64,000 nt of DNA, taken from positions 1-64,000 of the forward strand of contig JAJVIJ010000048.1 in NCBI GenBank assembly GCA_022072095.1, read 5' to 3'. Each line of letters starts with the position of its first letter. The stretch's first letter is position 1. Position numbers and translations under genes: made by a program. This DNA is from Rhodocyclaceae bacterium. Lineage in GTDB: Bacteria; Pseudomonadota; Gammaproteobacteria; Burkholderiales; Rhodocyclaceae. This document shows positions 35,411 through 44,192 of the stretch, one piece after another. The notes beneath the pieces are model-generated. The model saw only the letters and a list, made by a program, of their open reading frames with translations, searched no databases and had not been told where the DNA came from.

Positions 35411-36571
35411 TCAACACTCCCGCGCACAGCGCCGCAAGGCGCGAATCAGTAGGTCGACATCGTCGCTCGTGTGCGCTGCCGACAGGGACACCCGCAAGCG
35501 GGCACTGCCAGCTGGTACGGTCGGTGGGCGGATTGCCGGCACCCAGATGCCCTGCTCCCAGAGCGCCTGGGCAATGGCCATGACGCGCACCACGTCGCCG
35601 ACCACGAGCGGCTGGATGGGCGTGATCGAAGGCAGGAGCGTCCACGGCAGGCTGTCGCAGCCTTTGCGGAAGCGTTCGATGTTGGCCGCCAGACGCTGCC
35701 TGCCATCTTCGTCGGCAAACAAGCCGAGGCTCGCATCGAGCGCCGCCGCCAAAGCCGGCGGCATGGCTGTCGAATAGACATAGCTGCGCGCACGCTGCAC
35801 CAGCCAGGCTACGACCTCGGCTTCCGCACACAGCGCCGCACCGGCAACGCCCGCGGCCTTGCCGAAGGTGCACAACTGGATGATGCGCGAACTGTCGAGA
35901 CCGAAATACGCCGGCGTCCCCCGTCCCCCCGCGCCCAGCACGCCGAAAGCATGCGCGTCATCAACATACAGCCAGGCGTCATGGCGCTCGGCAAGTTCGA
36001 GCAAGTCTGGCAACGGGGCGAGATCGCCATCCATGCTGTAGACGCCGTCGACGACGATCAGCTTGCGCCGTGCCGACACGCTCCCGAGACGGTGCCGCAG
36101 ATCCGCCATGTCATTGTGCGCAAAGCGCTCGATCCGGGCTCGCGACAGCCGCGCGCCGTCGATCAGCGATGCGTGGATCAGCGCATCGCAGAAAAGGACG
36201 TCCCCCGCATCCGCGAGCGCAGGCAGCGCGCCGGTATTGGCCGCATAGCCACTGGAAAAAACCAGGCACGGACGCCCAAGATAAGCCTGGAGCCGCGCTT
36301 CCAGACGCGCATGCGAGGCATGGTGGCCGCTGATCAGGTGTGACGCAGTGCCGCCGACGCCGAACTCGCGCAAGGCCGTCGTCGCGGCGTCGATGAGTGC
36401 GGGGTGTTGCGCCAGACCCAGGTAATCATTGCTGCAGAACGCCGTGCGTTGAACGCCATCGACCTCGATACGCGTCGCCGGCGCGGACGCCACCACGCGC
36501 CGCGTGCGCAACAACCCTTGGGATTCCAGTTCCGCAAGCTGCGCGGCGAAGGACGGTGCACGGCCGGTCAT
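35411..36571 (-). CDS. bioF: 8-amino-7-oxononanoate synthase
   Basis: PLP enzyme that condenses pimeloyl-ACP/CoA with alanine. The 386-residue protein has FCSNDYLGLAQHP, GVGGTASHLISGHHASHARLE, DALIHASLIDGARLSR, VDDAHAFGVLGAGGRG and the PLP lysine in TFGKAAGVAGA. First of the bioF-bioD-bioA set; bioB, bioC and a named bioH are not in the window, though a alpha/beta hydrolase lies 2.4 kb away. Confidence 0.95.
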   Translation of the reverse strand: MTGRAPSFAAQLAELESQGLLRTRRVVASAPATRIEVDGVQRTAFCSNDYLGLAQHPALIDAATTALREFGVGGTASHLISGHHASHARLEARLQAYLGRPCLVFSSGYAANTGALPALADAGDVLFCDALIHASLIDGARLSRARIERFAHNDMADLRHRLGSVSARRKLIVVDGVYSMDGDLAPLPDLLELAERHDAWLYVDDAHAFGVLGAGGRGTPAYFGLDSSRIIQLCTFGKAAGVAGAALCAEAEVVAWLVQRARSYVYSTAMPPALAAALDASLGLFADEDGRQRLAANIERFRKGCDSLPWTLLPSITPIQPLVVGDVVRVMAIAQALWEQGIWVPAIRPPTVPAGSARLRVSLSAAHTSDDVDLLIRALRRCAREC

Positions 36572-36587
36572 CGGCGGCCCAATCCGG

Positions 36588-37124
36588 CTATTCGTAACGA
36601 ACAGCGAGGATATCGACCGCGCGCCAGCCCATTGGGATCTGGAAGCGCACCTGCTCCCCGATCGCGGCACCGATCAGCGCGCGCGCGAGCGGTGCGACAT
36701 AACTGATCCGCCCCACCGTGACGTCGGCCTCGTCCAGGCCGACGATTTGCAGCTCGCGCACGGTGTCGTCGTCGATATCCTGGATGGTGACGAAGGCGCC
36801 GAAATAGACGCGGTCGAGATCCTGCTGCATCGCAGGGTCCACCACGATGGCTGACTCCAGGCGCTTGAGCAGGAAACGGATGCGTCGATCGATTTCGCGC
36901 AGCCGCTTTTTCCCATAAAGATAGTCGCCGTTTTCCGAACGGTCACCGTTACCGGCCGCCCAGGACACGACCTCCACCAAGGCCGGGCGCTCGCGTTTGA
37001 CCAGATGCTCCAACTCGGCGCGCAAAGCGGCATGGCCGCGTCGGGTCATGTAGCCCGCCGCCGGCACCGGCTGCTCCGAATCGAGCGGATCGTCCTCGGT
37101 TTCTCGAATGAATGCCTTGCTCAT
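36588..37124 (-). CDS. greB: Transcription elongation factor GreB
   Basis: Rescues backtracked RNA polymerase. The 178-residue protein has the N-terminal coiled coil with the GreB signature WAAGNGDRSENGDYLYGKKRLREIDRRI and a C-terminal FKBP-like domain (ADVTVGRISYVAPLARALIGAAIGEQV). The N-terminal extension of about 24 residues is normal for GreB. It lies 16 bases upstream of bioF and starts the long leftward run down to recR. Confidence 0.94.
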   Translation of the reverse strand: MSKAFIRETEDDPLDSEQPVPAAGYMTRRGHAALRAELEHLVKRERPALVEVVSWAAGNGDRSENGDYLYGKKRLREIDRRIRFLLKRLESAIVVDPAMQQDLDRVYFGAFVTIQDIDDDTVRELQIVGLDEADVTVGRISYVAPLARALIGAAIGEQVRFQIPMGWRAVDILAVRYE

Positions 37125-37169
37125 ACCCCACCCCAGCTTCGGTTCAGATTAGCACAGGCGGGCGGCCAC

Positions 37170-37203
37170 GAAGTCCGCCCAGTGGGGGCCCCGCTGGGCG
37201 GGG
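37170..37203 (-). terminator. GC-rich hairpin after the DUF3567 gene
   Basis: Near-perfect inverted repeat CCCAGCGGGG / CCCCACTGGG (minus-strand reading) directly after the stop at 37205. No U-run; possible rho-independent or mRNA-stabilising structure between the DUF3567 gene and greB. Confidence 0.35.
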
Positions 37204-37204
37204 C

Positions 37205-37438
37205 TCAGTGATACACGGTGCGCTGAGTCATCAGCGCGCCATAGTGATCGATCAGATCATCCAGTTGATCGGTGCCCGCATTCGACTGCGCGAGCTCGAT
37301 GAATTCGCGGCGAAAGCGTTGCGCGGTTTCATCGCGCAAAAAGGTGCTCAGGCCGCTGCGCTTGTCGATCACCTCGATGCCATCGAGCATCGGATAATCG
37401 GCGATGTAATAACTTTGACTGTCGAACACGATTTGCAT
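37205..37438 (-). CDS. DUF3567 family protein
   Basis: Protein of 77 residues starting MQIVFDSQSYYIADYP, with IEVIDKRSG, an amphipathic helix (TAQRFRREFIEL) and the typical end DDLIDHYGALMTQRTVYH. It matches the small DUF3567 family that I know only from Betaproteobacteria; function unknown. The internal Met at 37438 fits the family start better than codons further upstream. Confidence 0.75.
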   Translation of the reverse strand: MQIVFDSQSYYIADYPMLDGIEVIDKRSGLSTFLRDETAQRFRREFIELAQSNAGTDQLDDLIDHYGALMTQRTVYH

Positions 37439-37655
37439 GGACAACCTCGTCTTCACGGCGCACCAGGGTCTGCAATGTCGGCACCAGGCAGGCCAGGTCA
37501 CTGGCCCCCGACTCGGGGACCGGTATGTTGCTTATCTGCGGTTGCCGCGTCTGTTTTCAAGTATCGGCGAACAGGGCGTTGTCTTGATCGCTGGTCCGCC
37601 CTATCATCGCCCGCGATTCCCCCGGCGATGATGGTCTCCCAGGAAAGAACTCCTC

Positions 37656-38993
37656 GTGACGACCCCCGACCCCCGACCCGATACCGAGATCATGACCGAC
37701 GCCATGGCGGCTTTCGCCACCGACACGCTGGCCTTGCACGCCGGGCAGCTCGTCAGCCAGGACCGCGGCGCGCGTGCCGTGCCGATCTACCTGTCGAATG
37801 GTTTTGTCTACCCTGAAGCCGATGCCATCGCCGCTCGGCACGGCCTGATGCGAGGCGGCTACCGAGACAGCGGTATCGCCAATCCGACCAACGCCGTCCT
37901 CGAGGAACGCATCGCCGCGCTCGAAGGCGGGGTCGGCGCGATCGCGGCCGCCAGTGGCGAAGCGGCGCTGTTTCTGGCCATCGCGACACTGATGGGCACC
38001 GGTAGCCACGTCGTCGCGAGCGACTCGCTGTGCGGAGGGCAGCGCCAGTTGCTGCGCGCGGCACTGCCCCGCTTCGGCATCGACACGAGCTTTGTCCCGA
38101 CCCGGGATCCGGCCTCATGGCGTGCGGCGATCCGACCCGAGACACGCTTGCTGATCGGCGAGGCCATCGGTCTATCGTGCCTCGAAGTCCTGGACATTCC
38201 GGTCATCGCCGAAATCGCCCATGATCACGGCCTGCCGCTGCTCGTCGAGGCGACGCTCGCGACGCCAGCCTTGTTGCGGCCGATCGCTCATGGTGCCGAC
38301 CTGGTCGTGCATGCTGCCTCCGGATTTCTCGGCGGCCACGGCGTGGCGCTGGGCGGGCTCTTGATCGACGGTGGCCGCTTCGATTGGCAACGAGGTGGCC
38401 GCTTTCCCCTACTCACCGAGCCGGCCGGTGATATGCAGGATATCGATTGTTCGGACATGTCGCCGATTGCGGCCTTTCTGTTGCGCGCCCGCTATCAGGG
38501 TCTGCGAGATTTCGGCGCGGCGCTCAGTCCGATGAACGCTTTTCAGATCCTGCAAGGGATGGAGACGCTGGGCCTGCGCATGGCTCGCCACGTCGACAAT
38601 GCAAGAGCGGTCGCCGCATGGCTCGCGAACTGTCCGGAAGTCGCATTGGTCTCTCACCCCGAGCGCGCAGACCATCCGGACCACGCCTGCGCGCAACGCC
38701 TGCTTCCCAATGGGGCAGGCGGTGTGCTCAACTTCGTGCTACGCAACGGCCCTGGGGCCACACAAGCCTTTCTCGACGCGCTGCGGCTGTTCACGCTCCA
38801 GGACCAGGTCGGTGACGCCAAGTCGATCGCGCGCCACCCGGCGAGCATGGGCTGGGCTCACGCGGAAGCGCCGCGAGCCGCTGACCAAACGGCCTGGGCG
38901 GCGACGATACAGCTGTCGGTCGGCCTCGAAGATGCGGCCGACTTGATCGAAGACCTGGGCCGAGGCATGCAAGCCGTCCGCCGCGGCCGCTGA
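37656..38993 (+). CDS. MetY/CGS-like PLP-fold protein lacking the catalytic lysine
   Basis: Protein of 445 residues (GTG start after AGGAAAG) that aligns along its length with O-acetylhomoserine sulfhydrylase / cystathionine gamma-synthase enzymes: TLALHAGQ, NPTNAVLEERIAALEGG, ATLATPALLRPIAHGADLVVHAA and FLGGHG are recognisable. However, the Lys that binds PLP (VVHSxTKxxGGHG in the family) is Gly223 (VVHAASGFLGGHG), the cofactor Asp region reads VEAT instead of VDNT, and the YxR phosphate-binding segment is altered (YRDSGIANPT). So it is probably not a normal PLP enzyme. It is 5 bases ahead of an alpha/beta hydrolase gene. Confidence 0.85.
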   Translation: MTTPDPRPDTEIMTDAMAAFATDTLALHAGQLVSQDRGARAVPIYLSNGFVYPEADAIAARHGLMRGGYRDSGIANPTNAVLEERIAALEGGVGAIAAASGEAALFLAIATLMGTGSHVVASDSLCGGQRQLLRAALPRFGIDTSFVPTRDPASWRAAIRPETRLLIGEAIGLSCLEVLDIPVIAEIAHDHGLPLLVEATLATPALLRPIAHGADLVVHAASGFLGGHGVALGGLLIDGGRFDWQRGGRFPLLTEPAGDMQDIDCSDMSPIAAFLLRARYQGLRDFGAALSPMNAFQILQGMETLGLRMARHVDNARAVAAWLANCPEVALVSHPERADHPDHACAQRLLPNGAGGVLNFVLRNGPGATQAFLDALRLFTLQDQVGDAKSIARHPASMGWAHAEAPRAADQTAWAATIQLSVGLEDAADLIEDLGRGMQAVRRGR

Positions 38994-38998
38994 GACCA

Positions 38999-39811
38999 AT
39001 GGTGGCTCACGCCAATGCATTCGTCGATACCGGCGGTTGCCCGACGCGGATCGGACGACCGACGCTGGTGTTCGTGCATGGCGCGCTACAGGATCACGCC
39101 TGCTGGCTGCTGCAAAGCCGCTGGTTCGCGCATCATGGCTACAACGTTATCGCGCCGGACCTCCCCGGACACGGACGTACCGCGGGCCCGCCGCTGGCGG
39201 ATGCGACGACCGCGGCCGATTGGCTGATGCAGCTCGTCAGTGAACACACCGAGTCCGAAATAGCGCTGATCGGCCATAGCATGGGCTCGCTGATCGCGCT
39301 GAGCGCGGCCGCGCGGAATCCGCGGCGCGTGCGGGCGCTGGCGCTGATCGGCACGGCTCATCCGATGCAGGTGTCCGAGGCGCTCAGGACGGCTGCGCGC
39401 ACGCATGCGGCGCAGGCGGTCGGGCTGGTCAATCGCTGGTCGCATTTCCGCGGCCATTTCGGCGGCAGCGCCTTGCCCGGGCTGTGGCTGTATGGTCTCA
39501 ATCAGCGACTGATGGAACGTGCAGAATCGGGCTTGTTGGCGGTCGATCTCGATGTCTGTCACAGCTACTGCGGCGACGACGCGCTCGCCGCGCTCGTCGA
39601 GGCGCGCACGCCGACGCTGATCATCGCCGGGCAACGCGACCAGATGACCCCGGCTCGCAGCGCTCGCGCGCTCGCCCGCCAAATTCCCGAAGGCCGTTAT
39701 GTCGAGCTGAACGGCGTCGGCCACGCGTTGATGACCGAAGCGCCCGACTCGGTCCTGGACACGCTGCGCGACTTCTTGACTGCGGCGTTGCCGCCCGCTT
39801 TCGGCGGCTAG
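38999..39811 (+). CDS. Alpha/beta hydrolase
   Basis: Protein of 270 residues with the full hydrolase triad: nucleophile in GHSMGS, acid in GQRDQMTP and histidine in GVGHALM; oxyanion segment VFVHGALQDHACW. No signal peptide, so cytoplasmic. It follows the MetY-like gene by 5 bases and the two are probably coupled. Because the bio genes in this window lack bioH, a role as pimeloyl-ACP esterase is possible but not shown; general esterase is the safer call. Confidence 0.85.
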   Translation: MVAHANAFVDTGGCPTRIGRPTLVFVHGALQDHACWLLQSRWFAHHGYNVIAPDLPGHGRTAGPPLADATTAADWLMQLVSEHTESEIALIGHSMGSLIALSAAARNPRRVRALALIGTAHPMQVSEALRTAARTHAAQAVGLVNRWSHFRGHFGGSALPGLWLYGLNQRLMERAESGLLAVDLDVCHSYCGDDALAALVEARTPTLIIAGQRDQMTPARSARALARQIPEGRYVELNGVGHALMTEAPDSVLDTLRDFLTAALPPAFGG

Positions 39812-39914
39812 TTCAAGGCTGGGAACCGCGGTACCTTGCGCCGCCGCCCGGCCCGTCCCGCTCGTTGCCGATGTCGCAGCAGATAGCGGGCAGCCAGTCG
39901 ATCAGGCTGAAATG

Positions 39915-39940
39915 GAAGGGCCTGCCACGCCAGGCCCTTT
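39915..39940 (+). terminator. Hairpin between hydrolase gene and tcdA
   Basis: AAGGGCCTG / CAGGCCCTT (39916-39924, 39931-39939), 6-base loop, followed by TCGG after a short T run. Moderate rho-independent terminator for the two-gene unit ending at 39811. Confidence 0.5.
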
Positions 39941-39973
39941 CGGAACGGTTCCTGTTTAACGTAAAATTCACCA

Positions 39974-40825
39974 ATGGAACAGGACAACCCGGATAGCCGC
40001 CGATTTGGCGGCATCGAGCGTCTCTATGGGCCGGGGGCGCTCGCAACCTTCAACTCGGCGCACGTCATGGTGATCGGCCTTGGCGGCGTCGGGTCGTGGG
40101 CCGCGGAGGCCTTGGCCCGCAGCGGTATCGGCGCCTTGACCCTGGTCGATTTCGATCACGTGTCCGAATCGAACACAAATCGTCAGATTCATGCCCTCGA
40201 AGGTGAATACGGGCGCGCCAAGGTCGCTGCGATGCAGGAACGTGTGCTCGCCATACAGCCCGACTGCACCGTCACCTGCATCGACGAATTTGCCAAGGCC
40301 GAAAACTTGCCGAGCATCTTGTCCGCGCCGCCTGATTTTGTCGTCGACGCCATTGACAGCGTGCGCGACAAGACCGCACTGCTCGCATATTGTCACGCGC
40401 ACGATATCGCGATGATCACGACCGGTGCGGCAGGAGGGAAACGTGATCCCACGCGTTTGCGCATCGCGGATCTGGCGATGACGGAGCACGACCCGCTCCT
40501 CGCACGGGTGCGTGCGAACCTGAGAAAGCTGCACGGCTTCCCGCGCGAGCGTGGCATACCGTTCGGCATTCAGGCCGTCTATTCCGTCGAACCGGTGCGC
40601 ACCCCCGATCAGGTTGCAAGCTGCGCGGTGGAGGATCTGCCGACCGTGCGTTGGCTCGCCGGCCTGTCCTGTGCGGGCTACGGCTCCAGCGTCGCCGTGA
40701 CCGCGAGCTTTGGGCTTTGGGCCGCCGCACGTGCGCTGGAAGCGATCCTCGCAGCCGACCATGACGCGGCATCACCTCATCTCCAAACCGCTCGCACGCG
40801 CGCGGCACTGGTGGAGCCGGCGTAA
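39974..40825 (+). CDS. tcdA: tRNA threonylcarbamoyladenosine dehydratase TcdA
   Basis: E1-like ATP-dependent enzyme that cyclises t6A37 to ct6A in tRNA. The 283-residue protein begins RRFGGIERLYGPGALATF, has the nucleotide motif VIGLGGVGSWAAEALARSGIG, DFDHVSESNTNRQIHAL, VDAIDSVRDKTALL and GKRDPTRLRIADLAMTEHDPLLARVR, all typical of TcdA (CsdL/YgdL). No sulfur-transfer partner gene is adjacent. Confidence 0.94.
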   Translation: MEQDNPDSRRFGGIERLYGPGALATFNSAHVMVIGLGGVGSWAAEALARSGIGALTLVDFDHVSESNTNRQIHALEGEYGRAKVAAMQERVLAIQPDCTVTCIDEFAKAENLPSILSAPPDFVVDAIDSVRDKTALLAYCHAHDIAMITTGAAGGKRDPTRLRIADLAMTEHDPLLARVRANLRKLHGFPRERGIPFGIQAVYSVEPVRTPDQVASCAVEDLPTVRWLAGLSCAGYGSSVAVTASFGLWAAARALEAILAADHDAASPHLQTARTRAALVEPA

Positions 40826-40890
40826 TGACCTGCATCAAGGCGGCGGCCGGCGAAAGCCGCTAGATTTCCTCCAGCTGACTGGAGGGGATC

Positions 40891-41298
40891 ATGCCGGATG
40901 TGCTGGCCTGGCGGTCCGAGTTCGAACTCGGACTCGATGAAATCGACGATACACACCGCGATTTCGTCGCGCTGGTTTCCGCATTGCAAACTGCGACGGA
41001 CGACGAACTCATCGAACGTTTGGGTGCGCTGCGCACGCATACGCAAAGCCATTTCGCCATGGAGGACGAGTGGATGCGCGAAACCGATTTTCCCCCCGTC
41101 GGTTGTCACAGTGGCGAGCACGCACGCGTGCTTGAGGTCTTTGACGGCGTTCTGGATCGTGCCCGGCAGGGCGACCTCAAGCTCGTACGCCGTTTGGCCG
41201 AAGAGCTGACGCCATGGTTCGAGCAACATGCCGCAACCATGGACCGCATGCTGGTTTTCTGGATCAAGTCGAAGCAAGCCGTGCCCACGAGTCCTTGA
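40891..41298 (+). CDS. Bacteriohemerythrin
   Basis: Single-domain O2-binding protein of 135 residues. The diiron ligands are all visible: His in DDTHRDFVALV, His and Glu in HTQSHFAMEDEW, two His in CHSGEHARVL, and His plus Asp in EQHAATMDRML. Probably an oxygen store or sensor in the cytoplasm. Its end overlaps the convergent glnS stop by 35 bases, so the two messages can pair. Confidence 0.9.
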   Translation: MPDVLAWRSEFELGLDEIDDTHRDFVALVSALQTATDDELIERLGALRTHTQSHFAMEDEWMRETDFPPVGCHSGEHARVLEVFDGVLDRARQGDLKLVRRLAEELTPWFEQHAATMDRMLVFWIKSKQAVPTSP

Positions 41299-43102
41299 GC
41301 GTGACCGTGCGGTTGAACAGTGGGCGTCCCGGCCGGCCGTCGGTGCGGTCGACCATGAAATATCCGTGCCGTTCGAACTGGAAAACACACCCCGCCTCGG
41401 CCTCGGCGAGCGCCGGCTCGCACATCGCAGAGATGACATGGACGGAATCGGGATTGATGTCGTCCAGAAAACTGCGCATGCCACCCTCGGTTTCATCCGC
41501 GACGCGCGCGCCGGGCAAGGGCACGCGGAACAAGCGATCGTAGAGGCGCACTTCGGCCTGATGGGCATGTCGCACCGAAACCCAGTGCAGGTTGCCCTTG
41601 ACCTTGTACTGATCTGCGCCCGGGGTACCCGACCTGGAGTCCGGCAGATATTCGCAGAGTACCCGTAGCACGCGGCCCTCGCCATCCTTCTCGCAACCCG
41701 TACAGCGCACCACGTAGCCATAGCGTAGCCGGACCAGGTTTCCCGGGTACAGCCGATGGAAGCCCTTGATCGGAGCCTCCATGAAATCTTCGCGCTCGAT
41801 CCAGAGTTCGCGCGCAAACGGCATCGCCCGCTGACCCTGATCCGGCTTCTGGGGATGGTTGGGCGCGAAGCAATCTTCGACGCCGACATCAGGGTAGTTC
41901 GTGATCACCAGCCGAAGCGGATCGAGCACCGCGACGCGCCGGGGCGCTTTCTCGTTGAGCACTTCGCGCATGCAGTCCTCCAGCACCGCATAGTCGATCA
42001 AGGATTCCGACTTGGCGACCCCGATGCGCTCGGCAAACAACCTGAAACCTTCCGGCGGATATCCGCGGCGCTCGGCACCCGCCAGGGTCGGCATGCGCGG
42101 ATCGTCCCAGCCGGACACGTGGCCTTCTTCGACTAGCTGTATGAGTTTTCGCTTCGAAAGTACGACATAGGTCAGGTTGAGACGGGCGAACTCGATCTGC
42201 TGCGGCAGCGGCCGCTGAAGCAGCCCCAGCTCGGCCAGTCGTTCCAGTAACCAGTTGTAGAACGGGCGCTGGTCCTCGAACTCCAGCGTGCAGAGCGAAT
42301 GGCTGATGTTTTCCAGTGCATCCTCGATCGGGTGCGCATAGGTGTACATCGGATAGACACAGAAACGATCGCCGGTGCGATGGTGTTCGACATGGCGTAT
42401 CCGATAGATCACCGGGTCGCGCAAGTTGATGTTCGGACTCGCCATGTCGATCCTGGCACGGACGACATGGGCGCCGTCCGCGAATTCCCCCGCCTGCATT
42501 CGGCGGAACAGCTCGAGATTTTCATCCGGGCTGCGTGAACGGAACGGGGATGGCCGACCCGCTTCGGTCAGTGTGCCGCGGTTCCGCCGTATCGTCTCGG
42601 CACTCTGACTATCCACATAAGCGTGACCCGCAAGAATCAGCGCTTCGGCAAATGCAATCATCCAGCCGAAGTAATCCGAGGCGAAATACAGATTGTCCTC
42701 GCCTTCGTCCTGGAACGAATAACCCAGCCAGCGCACGGCGTGGATGATGGCATCCACGTAGGCCTGCTCTTCCTTCTCCGGGTTGGTATCGTCGAAGCGC
42801 AAGTGACAGCGGCCGCCATATTCGGCAGCGAGGCCGAAATTCAGACAGATCGACTTGGCATGGCCAAAATGCAGGTAGCCATTGGGCTCGGGTGGGAAGC
42901 GCGTGCGCAACCGAGCCGGGTCGATGGCCGCGAGGGCATGCTGTGCCTGCGGTCCCGGGCGGCCGGACCAGCGCCGTTCCCGATAGGTCCCTGCCGCCAG
43001 ATCCGCCTCGATCTGCTGGCGAATGAAATTGGACGGGCGATCAGGGTGCGGATCGCCGCGAAACTGGCTGGGGGGGGGATTCGATTTACGACCGGAATTC
43101 AC
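41264..43102 (-). CDS. glnS: Glutamine--tRNA ligase
   Basis: Class I synthetase of about 612 residues. HIGH motif reads NGYLHFGHAKS, followed by CHLRFDDTNPEKEE; the KMSKS region is VVLSKRKLIQLV. The anticodon-binding barrels are in the C-terminal half. I prefer the GTG at 43102 because the conserved SNFIRQQI follows after about 25 residues, as in relatives; a GTG at 43165 is also possible. A run of nine Cs (43070-43078) encodes Pro-Pro-Pro in the N-terminal linker. Confidence 0.93.
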   Translation of the reverse strand: MNSGRKSNPPPSQFRGDPHPDRPSNFIRQQIEADLAAGTYRERRWSGRPGPQAQHALAAIDPARLRTRFPPEPNGYLHFGHAKSICLNFGLAAEYGGRCHLRFDDTNPEKEEQAYVDAIIHAVRWLGYSFQDEGEDNLYFASDYFGWMIAFAEALILAGHAYVDSQSAETIRRNRGTLTEAGRPSPFRSRSPDENLELFRRMQAGEFADGAHVVRARIDMASPNINLRDPVIYRIRHVEHHRTGDRFCVYPMYTYAHPIEDALENISHSLCTLEFEDQRPFYNWLLERLAELGLLQRPLPQQIEFARLNLTYVVLSKRKLIQLVEEGHVSGWDDPRMPTLAGAERRGYPPEGFRLFAERIGVAKSESLIDYAVLEDCMREVLNEKAPRRVAVLDPLRLVITNYPDVGVEDCFAPNHPQKPDQGQRAMPFARELWIEREDFMEAPIKGFHRLYPGNLVRLRYGYVVRCTGCEKDGEGRVLRVLCEYLPDSRSGTPGADQYKVKGNLHWVSVRHAHQAEVRLYDRLFRVPLPGARVADETEGGMRSFLDDINPDSVHVISAMCEPALAEAEAGCVFQFERHGYFMVDRTDGRPGRPLFNRTVTLKDSWARLAST

Positions 43103-43200
43103 TTTTTCAAGGACCTTGGGCAGCGTTGAGAACTGGATTGACGATTCTAGCAATCGTTGCTGCACCGCCGCTCAAGCTTGCCCACCGCTGATCGTTATCG

Positions 43201-44148
43201 ATGAGTCGAGATTGTCAGCGAGTCACTTGCGTGGCAGGCCTTACAGGTGGATTGGGAAATCATCGCGGACAGTATGTTCGGTGGGCGCGCACGATCAGCC
43301 CGGCCGTCATGCGCATTGTCCGGTCCGTATTGCCGGTGGGGTTCATGCTGGTGGTACCGCTTGCGCTGTTTTTCGGATTGGATGTGCCCTTCACGAAAGA
43401 GAACCTGGTACTGGGGCTGGCGCTGGCCTCGGTACCCGCTGTCATCTTCACATTGCACCTGAGCGAGCCGCTGCTACGCGGCCCGCAAATCAGCGTTGCC
43501 TCGGAAGCGAACGCCTGCGCCGCTGCCTGTCGATCGTCAAGTCGTGGCGACCCCGCTGAAAGGCTCGGCATCCTTGGAATAGCGCGTCGGGCCATATCAG
43601 AACGCACCAACCACTGGGCGATTTCCGCCGACAGGCTGGAAACCGATGTCCTGGTTGTCGATCCTGCCCGGATGTTCGCCATCATTTCCCAGATCGCCGG
43701 TTTCATCGAACGTGCAGCGCCGGGCACCGCCCGTACCGTCGAATTGCTGAGCCCCAAGGTCGACGCCCGCGCCCACCCCGAACTCGTGCTGATTCACATG
43801 CGCTTCAGTGTTGACGGGGGCGGCATGATCCCGCCGATGCGCGATCGGCTTACGGAATTTCTGAACTCAGGCGAGCATGCCGACCAATTTCCCGAACTGG
43901 CGATCGCCCACTCATTTCTGCATCGTTGCTCCGGGCAACTCGGCTGCGAGCACTTCGATACGGGCACGCTGTTGTGGGTGAGCATCGCGCTGCCACGCGT
44001 CGTCCGGGCGGTGAATCCGGCATTTCGGACCGATCACATCACCGAGTTCGGCTATCGCCTGCGCCGCCTGGTTTTTCCCAATGCGTCCGGTGCGGCGTTG
44101 CTGAGCGCTCGCCTGAGCGAACTCACACCGCATGGAAAGCCCGTCTGA
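43201..44148 (+). CDS. Degenerate histidine-kinase-like membrane protein
   Basis: Protein of 315 residues with two membrane helices (about residues 36-58 and 68-88) and a cytoplasmic region that retains the pattern of a HATPase_c domain: DPARMFAIISQIAGFIER at the N-box place, SVDGGGMIPPMRDRLTEF at the G1 box, and ELAIAHSFLHRCSGQLGCEHFDTGTLLWVSIALP at the end. The N-box Asn and the G2 glycines are lost, and no phosphoacceptor His box is seen. Inferred: a non-catalytic sensor, 44 bases ahead of a c-di-GMP gene and likely co-transcribed. Confidence 0.65.
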   Translation: MSRDCQRVTCVAGLTGGLGNHRGQYVRWARTISPAVMRIVRSVLPVGFMLVVPLALFFGLDVPFTKENLVLGLALASVPAVIFTLHLSEPLLRGPQISVASEANACAAACRSSSRGDPAERLGILGIARRAISERTNHWAISADRLETDVLVVDPARMFAIISQIAGFIERAAPGTARTVELLSPKVDARAHPELVLIHMRFSVDGGGMIPPMRDRLTEFLNSGEHADQFPELAIAHSFLHRCSGQLGCEHFDTGTLLWVSIALPRVVRAVNPAFRTDHITEFGYRLRRLVFPNASGAALLSARLSELTPHGKPV

Positions 44149-44192
44149 TTCGCCATCTGAACCAAGGCCCCCCCCGAATAGAGACTCACGAC

